Positions 60,591 to 64,000 of a DNA stretch of 64,000 bases are shown here, piece by piece; positions within the stretch are counted from its first letter, which is position 1; every line of letters begins with the position of its first letter. The translations under genes and the position numbers were made by a program. This DNA comes from CBDDCX01 sp965226925 (GTDB lineage Bacteria > Gemmatimonadota > Gemmatimonadetes > Longimicrobiales > Gaopeijiaceae), in assembly GCA_965226925.1 (NCBI GenBank), contig CBDDEN010000007.1, positions 186,001 to 250,000 of the forward strand, in the 5' to 3' direction. Below the pieces are notes generated by a model. It made no database searches. It saw nothing but the letters and a program-made list of their open reading frames with translations, and was not told the origin of the DNA.

Positions 60591-61484
60591 CTATGTTAGA
60601 CCCCGAGCCATCGGTGGTCCCTGGAGTTGGGGCATCCTGAGGAACCAGGGCGATGGTTTTATCGTCTCTGGGGCGGGGGGTAGTCCGCCGTGGGCACGAT
60701 GGGGTCGGACGGTATTGTACAGCCGCCTCCACTGCTCGACGAGTACCGTCGCCTCGGGCAGTGTGTAGAAGATCTCTCCGTTCAAGAACTCGTCTCTCAG
60801 TTTGCCGTTGAAGCTCTCGTTGTAGCCGTTCTCCCACGGACTGCCCGGCGCGATGTAGAGGGTCTGGACCCGCAGCCTGGCCAGCCATCTCCGCACCAGT
60901 TTCGCCGTGAACTCTGGCCCGTTGTCCGAGCGCAGATGCTCGGGCGGACCGTGCCGAGCGAAGAGATCGGTGAGCACCTCGAGAACGTCGTGAGCTCGAG
61001 TCTTTCGACCGACCTTGATCGCCAGACACTGCCGCGTGTACTCGTCGAGCACGGTCAGAAGCTTCAGCGCACGGCCGTCATGGGTCCTCGTGCTTACGAA
61101 GTCGTAGGACCACACGTGATTCTTGTGCAGTGGCCTGAGCCGGATGCACGAGCCATCGTTGAGCCACAACCGACCCCGTTTCGGTTGCCGTCTGGGCACT
61201 TTCAGCCCCTCCTGCCTCCAGATACGCTCCACACGCTTGTGGTTCACCTCCCAGCCCTCGATACGCAGCAGGTTCGTGATCTGGCGATACCCGTACCTGC
61301 CGAACCGGCTCGCCAACCGTATCACGTCCGTGCGTAGCGCCTCCTCGTCGCCAGGTAGCTTCTTCACCCGGCGCTGCGTCGAGCGCGGCTGACCCAGTAC
61401 GTGACACGCGTGACGTTCACTCGCCCCGAGTCGCTGACGTACATGCATCACGCACCTGCGTCGGCGCTCGGGGCTCAGAAGTTT
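60591..61484 (-). CDS. IS3-family transposase OrfB (integrase core), made by -1 frameshift
   Basis: The reading frame is entered from OrfA at GGGAAAC (61481-61487) and encodes about 297 residues: KLLSPERRRRCVMHVRQ, helix-rich HTH_21 region RYGYRQITNLLRIEGWEVNHKRVERIW, and the rve core with WSYDFVSTRTHDGRALKLLTVLDEYTRQCLAI (Asp), LRSDNGPEFTAKLVRRWLA (Asp) and GSPWENGYNESFNGKLRDEFL (Glu). The DDE triad is complete. It ends 30 bases from the left inverted repeat. Confidence 0.93.
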   Translation of the reverse strand, partial: KLLSPERRRRCVMHVRQRLGASERHACHVLGQPRSTQRRVKKLPGDEEALRTDVIRLASRFGRYGYRQITNLLRIEGWEVNHKRVERIWRQEGLKVPRRQPKRGRLWLNDGSCIRLRPLHKNHVWSYDFVSTRTHDGRALKLLTVLDEYTRQCLAIKVGRKTRAHDVLEVLTDLFARHGPPEHLRSDNGPEFTAKLVRRWLARLRVQTLYIAPGSPWENGYNESFNGKLRDEFLNGEIFYTLPEATVLVEQWRRLYNTVRPHRAHGGLPPAPETIKPSPWFLRMPQLQGPPMARGLT

Positions 61485-61783
61485 CCCTTGGTCGCTTCCT
61501 CCAGGATCAGCTTGTCCACCGTCAGGTTCGCCACCGCTCGCTTTAGCCGTGCGTTCTCCTTCTCCAGCTCCTTGAAGCGTCGAGCTTGATCCACCTTCAT
61601 CCCCCCGAACTCCTGCCTCCACCGGTAGTACGTCTGCTCGCTGATCCCCAACTCCCGGCTCACCATCGCCACCGTTTTGCCGTTCGCCAGACCCACCTCC
61701 GCCTCTCTCAATGCCGTGATGATCTGCTCCGGCGTGTGTCGTCTCCTACTCATTCTGACCTCCTCCCTGATAGCTGCGACCAA
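61475..61783 (-). CDS. IS3-family transposase OrfA
   Basis: About 102 residues, or 92 from the ATG of MSRRRHTPEQIITALREAEV. An HTH of the transposase_8 type (SRELGISEQTYYRWRQEFG) is followed by the leucine-zipper part ELEKENARLKRAVANLTVDKLIL. It ends EATKGNF before a TGA. The slippery heptamer G-GGA-AAC (61481-61487), in frame just before the stop, allows ribosomes to slip by -1 into OrfB, the standard IS3 arrangement. Confidence 0.93.
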   Translation of the reverse strand: MVAAIREEVRMSRRRHTPEQIITALREAEVGLANGKTVAMVSRELGISEQTYYRWRQEFGGMKVDQARRFKELEKENARLKRAVANLTVDKLILEEATKGNF

Positions 61784-61833
61784 AGCCGCATCCTAACATC
61801 AACTTCGGTCTCGTTTCAGGGGGTCACGTCAGC

Positions 61834-64000
61834 ATGGCCTTGGTCTTTCTCGCCGAGGACCTGAAGCATCATCGGAAGGTCGCCATCAAGGTCCTCCGCC
61901 CCGAGCTGTCCGCCGCAATGGGTCCGGAGCGCTTTCTGCGTGAGATCGAGATCGCGGCCAAGTTGAACCACCCCAACATCCTCGGGCTTCACGACTCCGG
62001 CGAGGTGGACGGTCTGCTCGACTTCGTGATGCCTCTCGTGGAGGGGGAGTCTCTTCGTGATCGAATCGACCGCGAGGGGAAGTTGTCCCTCGAGGATGCG
62101 GTACGGATCACTCGCGAGGTTGGAGACGCCCTCGGTTACGCACACGAGCAGGGGCTCACACATCGGGACATCAAGCCCGAGAACATCCTCTTCCAGGCGG
62201 GTCACGCGTTGGTCTGTGACTTTGGGATCGCGAAGGCGGCGAGTGATGCACACGGGCGACTGACCCAGACCGGGTTCGCGGTCGGCACCCTCACCTACAT
62301 GAGCCCGGAGCAGGCGGGGGGAGAGGAGCGGGTCGACTCTCGGACCGACCTCTACGCCCTCGGCTGCATTCTCCACGAGATGCTCTCGGGTCAACCTCCC
62401 TTCGTCGCCCCCACGTCACAGGCCATGCTCGCCAAGAAGCTCATGGGCTCGGTGAGGGATCTTTCCACCATCCGGCCGGATGTGCCGCCGACCGTCGGAG
62501 AAGTCGTCTCGCGTGCTCTGGCGGTGGCCCGGGAGGACCGCTTCGACACTGCGGCAGATTTCTCCAACGCCTTGGTGCACGCGACCACCGAGGTAGCCAT
62601 AGCGGAGGAGCGGCGGCGGCGGCGCCATGCCCGTCTGTGGAGAACCGCCGCACTGCTCGCCGGAGTCGCGGCCGTCAGTCTCGGGGGCTGGTGGTTGAAT
62701 GAGATTGTGGGGGGGCCGCCGATCGCGCGAATTGCTCTACTTCCGCTCACGGGCCCTCAGCGAGACTCAACACCGGACTTCTTCCTGCAGGGCGTGCACG
62801 AGGATCTGGTGAAAGAGTTCACCTACGCGGGAATCCGCGCCATCAATACCAACTCCGTGAAGGGCTTTGCCGGGACGGACATGCGTATCCGCGATATCGC
62901 CGCCGAGTTGAATGTGGACGCAGTCATCCTGGGCTCGGCGTCGTTGAAGGGAGACCGCGTCGAGCTCGAGTTGTCGCTGGTTGACGGCGTCAGTGAGGAG
63001 TCCCGCTGGATCCGATCCTTCGAGGCGGACGTCAGCGAAATAGAGGCTCTCTATCGAAATGTGACCCGGGCGATCGCCAACGAGATCGAGACGGAACTTA
63101 GCCCGGACGCTCTGGCGCGCCTCGCCGAGTCTGCTCCGGTAGACCCACAGGTCTTCGAGGCGCTACTGCAGGCACGGTTCCACTGGCAGAAACTGACCGA
63201 AGAGGGCATCAACACGGCGCTCGACTACTACGAACTGGCGCTCGCGCGTGACTCTACCTCGGTCGAGGCCTGGCTAGGAGTTGCGGGCGTCTGGGGCCTC
63301 CGAGCACAGCAGGGGCTCGTGTCCGGGGAGGAGGCTTCCCGACGGGGCGAGGCCGCGATCGCACGGGCCGCGCTCTTGGACCCGACCGCGTCGCGGGATC
63401 CGAGGAGTCGTGCGACGCGGAGAACGTGGCTCGAGTGGAACTGGGTCGGGGGTGAGGAGGCCTTTCTGAGCGCCATCGAGACGGATCCGACCGACTCCTA
63501 TGTCAGGGCCTACTACTCGCAGCTGCTGTTCTACCTCCGACGCGTCGATGAGGCAGTCGCACAAATCGAGCTGGCGGTCGAGATGGACCCCTTCAACGCG
63601 CTGGTCCAGAGCCTCTATGCGCAGGACCTCATCTTTTTGCGGCGATACGAGGACGCCGAGGCGGTGCTCGTCCGGACCCTGGAGAGGGAGCCCGGTGCGC
63701 CCTATCCGCTGTCGACTCTTCGCACGGCCTACCACTTGCTGGAGCGTCATGACCAGGCGATCGAGGCGTGGGGGCGGTCGTACCGCTCTTTAGGGGACGT
63801 CGAGGCGGCCGACGAGCTCGAGCGCGGTTACCGGGAGGGCGGATATGATGCCGCCCTGGTCTCCGTCGCCGAGCTGTTCGTAGGGCGGCTGGCGACCAGG
63901 GAGGCGCCTCCCTGGCAGATTGCGACGCTGTACACCCGCGCCGGCAGGGCGGAGGAAGCGTTGCAGTACCTCGAGCTGGCCTATGCGGAGCAGGAACCCA
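61834..64000 (+). CDS. Ser/Thr protein kinase with membrane segment and TPR-like tail; 5' end removed by IS3, 3' end outside window
   Basis: The kinase domain begins abruptly at MALVFLAEDLKHHRKVAIKVLRP. The glycine loop (usually LGEGGM) is gone because the IS3 element ends 2 bases before this ATG. The rest is intact: HRDIKPENILF, CDFGIAKA, GTLTYMSPEQAGG and RTDLYALGCILHEML. One membrane helix follows (WRTAALLAGVAAVSLGGWWL), then a FlgO/TolB-N-like domain (IARIALLPLTGPQRDSTPDFF) and TPR-like repeats (ALDYYELALARDSTSVEAW, EAVAQIELAVEMDPFNALVQ) to the window edge. Without the glycine loop, ATP binding is probably lost. Confidence 0.88.
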   Translation, partial: MALVFLAEDLKHHRKVAIKVLRPELSAAMGPERFLREIEIAAKLNHPNILGLHDSGEVDGLLDFVMPLVEGESLRDRIDREGKLSLEDAVRITREVGDALGYAHEQGLTHRDIKPENILFQAGHALVCDFGIAKAASDAHGRLTQTGFAVGTLTYMSPEQAGGEERVDSRTDLYALGCILHEMLSGQPPFVAPTSQAMLAKKLMGSVRDLSTIRPDVPPTVGEVVSRALAVAREDRFDTAADFSNALVHATTEVAIAEERRRRRHARLWRTAALLAGVAAVSLGGWWLNEIVGGPPIARIALLPLTGPQRDSTPDFFLQGVHEDLVKEFTYAGIRAINTNSVKGFAGTDMRIRDIAAELNVDAVILGSASLKGDRVELELSLVDGVSEESRWIRSFEADVSEIEALYRNVTRAIANEIETELSPDALARLAESAPVDPQVFEALLQARFHWQKLTEEGINTALDYYELALARDSTSVEAWLGVAGVWGLRAQQGLVSGEEASRRGEAAIARAALLDPTASRDPRSRATRRTWLEWNWVGGEEAFLSAIETDPTDSYVRAYYSQLLFYLRRVDEAVAQIELAVEMDPFNALVQSLYAQDLIFLRRYEDAEAVLVRTLEREPGAPYPLSTLRTAYHLLERHDQAIEAWGRSYRSLGDVEAADELERGYREGGYDAALVSVAELFVGRLATREAPPWQIATLYTRAGRAEEALQYLELAYAEQEP

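Larger units (their letters stand above)
60562..61831 (-). mobile_element. IS3-family insertion sequence, 1,270 bp, without target duplication
   Basis: Terminal repeats begin TGAGGTGCCCCC (60562) and, from the other end, TGACGTGACCCCC (61831), and both extend inward to an ATGTTAG about 40 bases in. Flanks are TCGG on the left and GCAT on the right, so there is no target duplication. The left flank is the middle of a lipoprotein gene and the right flank the middle of a kinase gene. Confidence 0.9.

Noticed and set aside
1..64000. CRISPR arrays, tRNA or rRNA genes, prophage modules, biosynthetic clusters
   Set aside because: No regularly spaced repeats, cloverleaf-like or ribosomal sequences, structural phage genes, or synthase modules were recognised by eye; a tRNA scan was not possible.

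Overview
The window is a 64 kb piece of a high-GC chromosome with no rRNA, tRNA, CRISPR array or phage module that I could recognise. Several traits fit a Gemmatimonadota-like bacterium, probably a metagenome-assembled or environmental genome: Ser/Thr kinases carrying membrane anchors and TPR-like tails, Ig-like (BIG2) and FG-GAP secreted proteins, a PadR regulator with a basic arginine-rich N-terminus, and many two-gene operons of secreted proteins. This placement is an inference from gene style, not from a marker gene.

Layout. 0-7.4 kb: end of a GNAT acetyltransferase, pdxH, a CHAD-domain protein, a broken secreted cyanophycinase-like peptidase, a large membrane protein, sixA, and two small envelope proteins. 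7.4-13.8 kb: a NarL-type two-component pair, a second and degenerate histidine kinase, and a Usp-CBS-Usp stress cluster with a CopD-like membrane protein. 13.8-21.8 kb: an M20 peptidase, a winged-helix regulator and membrane-protein unit behind a leaderless-looking promoter, cytochrome c, an FG-GAP/LVIVD protein split by an amber codon, and outer-membrane proteins. 21.8-26.8 kb: PadR with palindromic operators, MutM, a decayed radical SAM gene carrying a scrap of transposase, an AlkA-like glycosylase and a metallophosphoesterase. 26.8-33.4 kb: a PaoABC-like periplasmic molybdenum hydroxylase operon with a cytochrome b. Its catalytic-subunit gene is split by an IS5-family element with clean termini and target duplication. 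33.5-43.7 kb: a three-domain kinase/M23/aminotransferase fusion, DUF411, a Ser/Thr kinase, a copper chaperone and a penicillin-acylase-family hydrolase. 43.9-53.3 kb: a multi-domain secreted metalloprotease, then CcdA, thioredoxin and peroxiredoxin genes, and an RND-type (MMPL/SSD) exporter. 53.3-64 kb: a mobile-element-rich zone with a group II intron, IS630 and IS3 elements, and genes truncated around them.

The most interesting locus is 48.2-50.1 kb. A secreted peroxiredoxin has an in-frame TGA exactly at the peroxidatic-cysteine position, followed 15 nt later by a perfect 6-bp stem-loop placed like a bacterial SECIS. It faces a CcdA-type electron transporter and an exported thioredoxin. 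I read this as a candidate cell-envelope selenoperoxiredoxin pathway.

Many other genes are interrupted: about six single-base frameshifts, two amber codons, one 25-bp and one 46-bp duplication. Some may be consensus errors (several lie in G, C or A runs) and some real decay, so broken-gene calls should be checked against reads before being interpreted.
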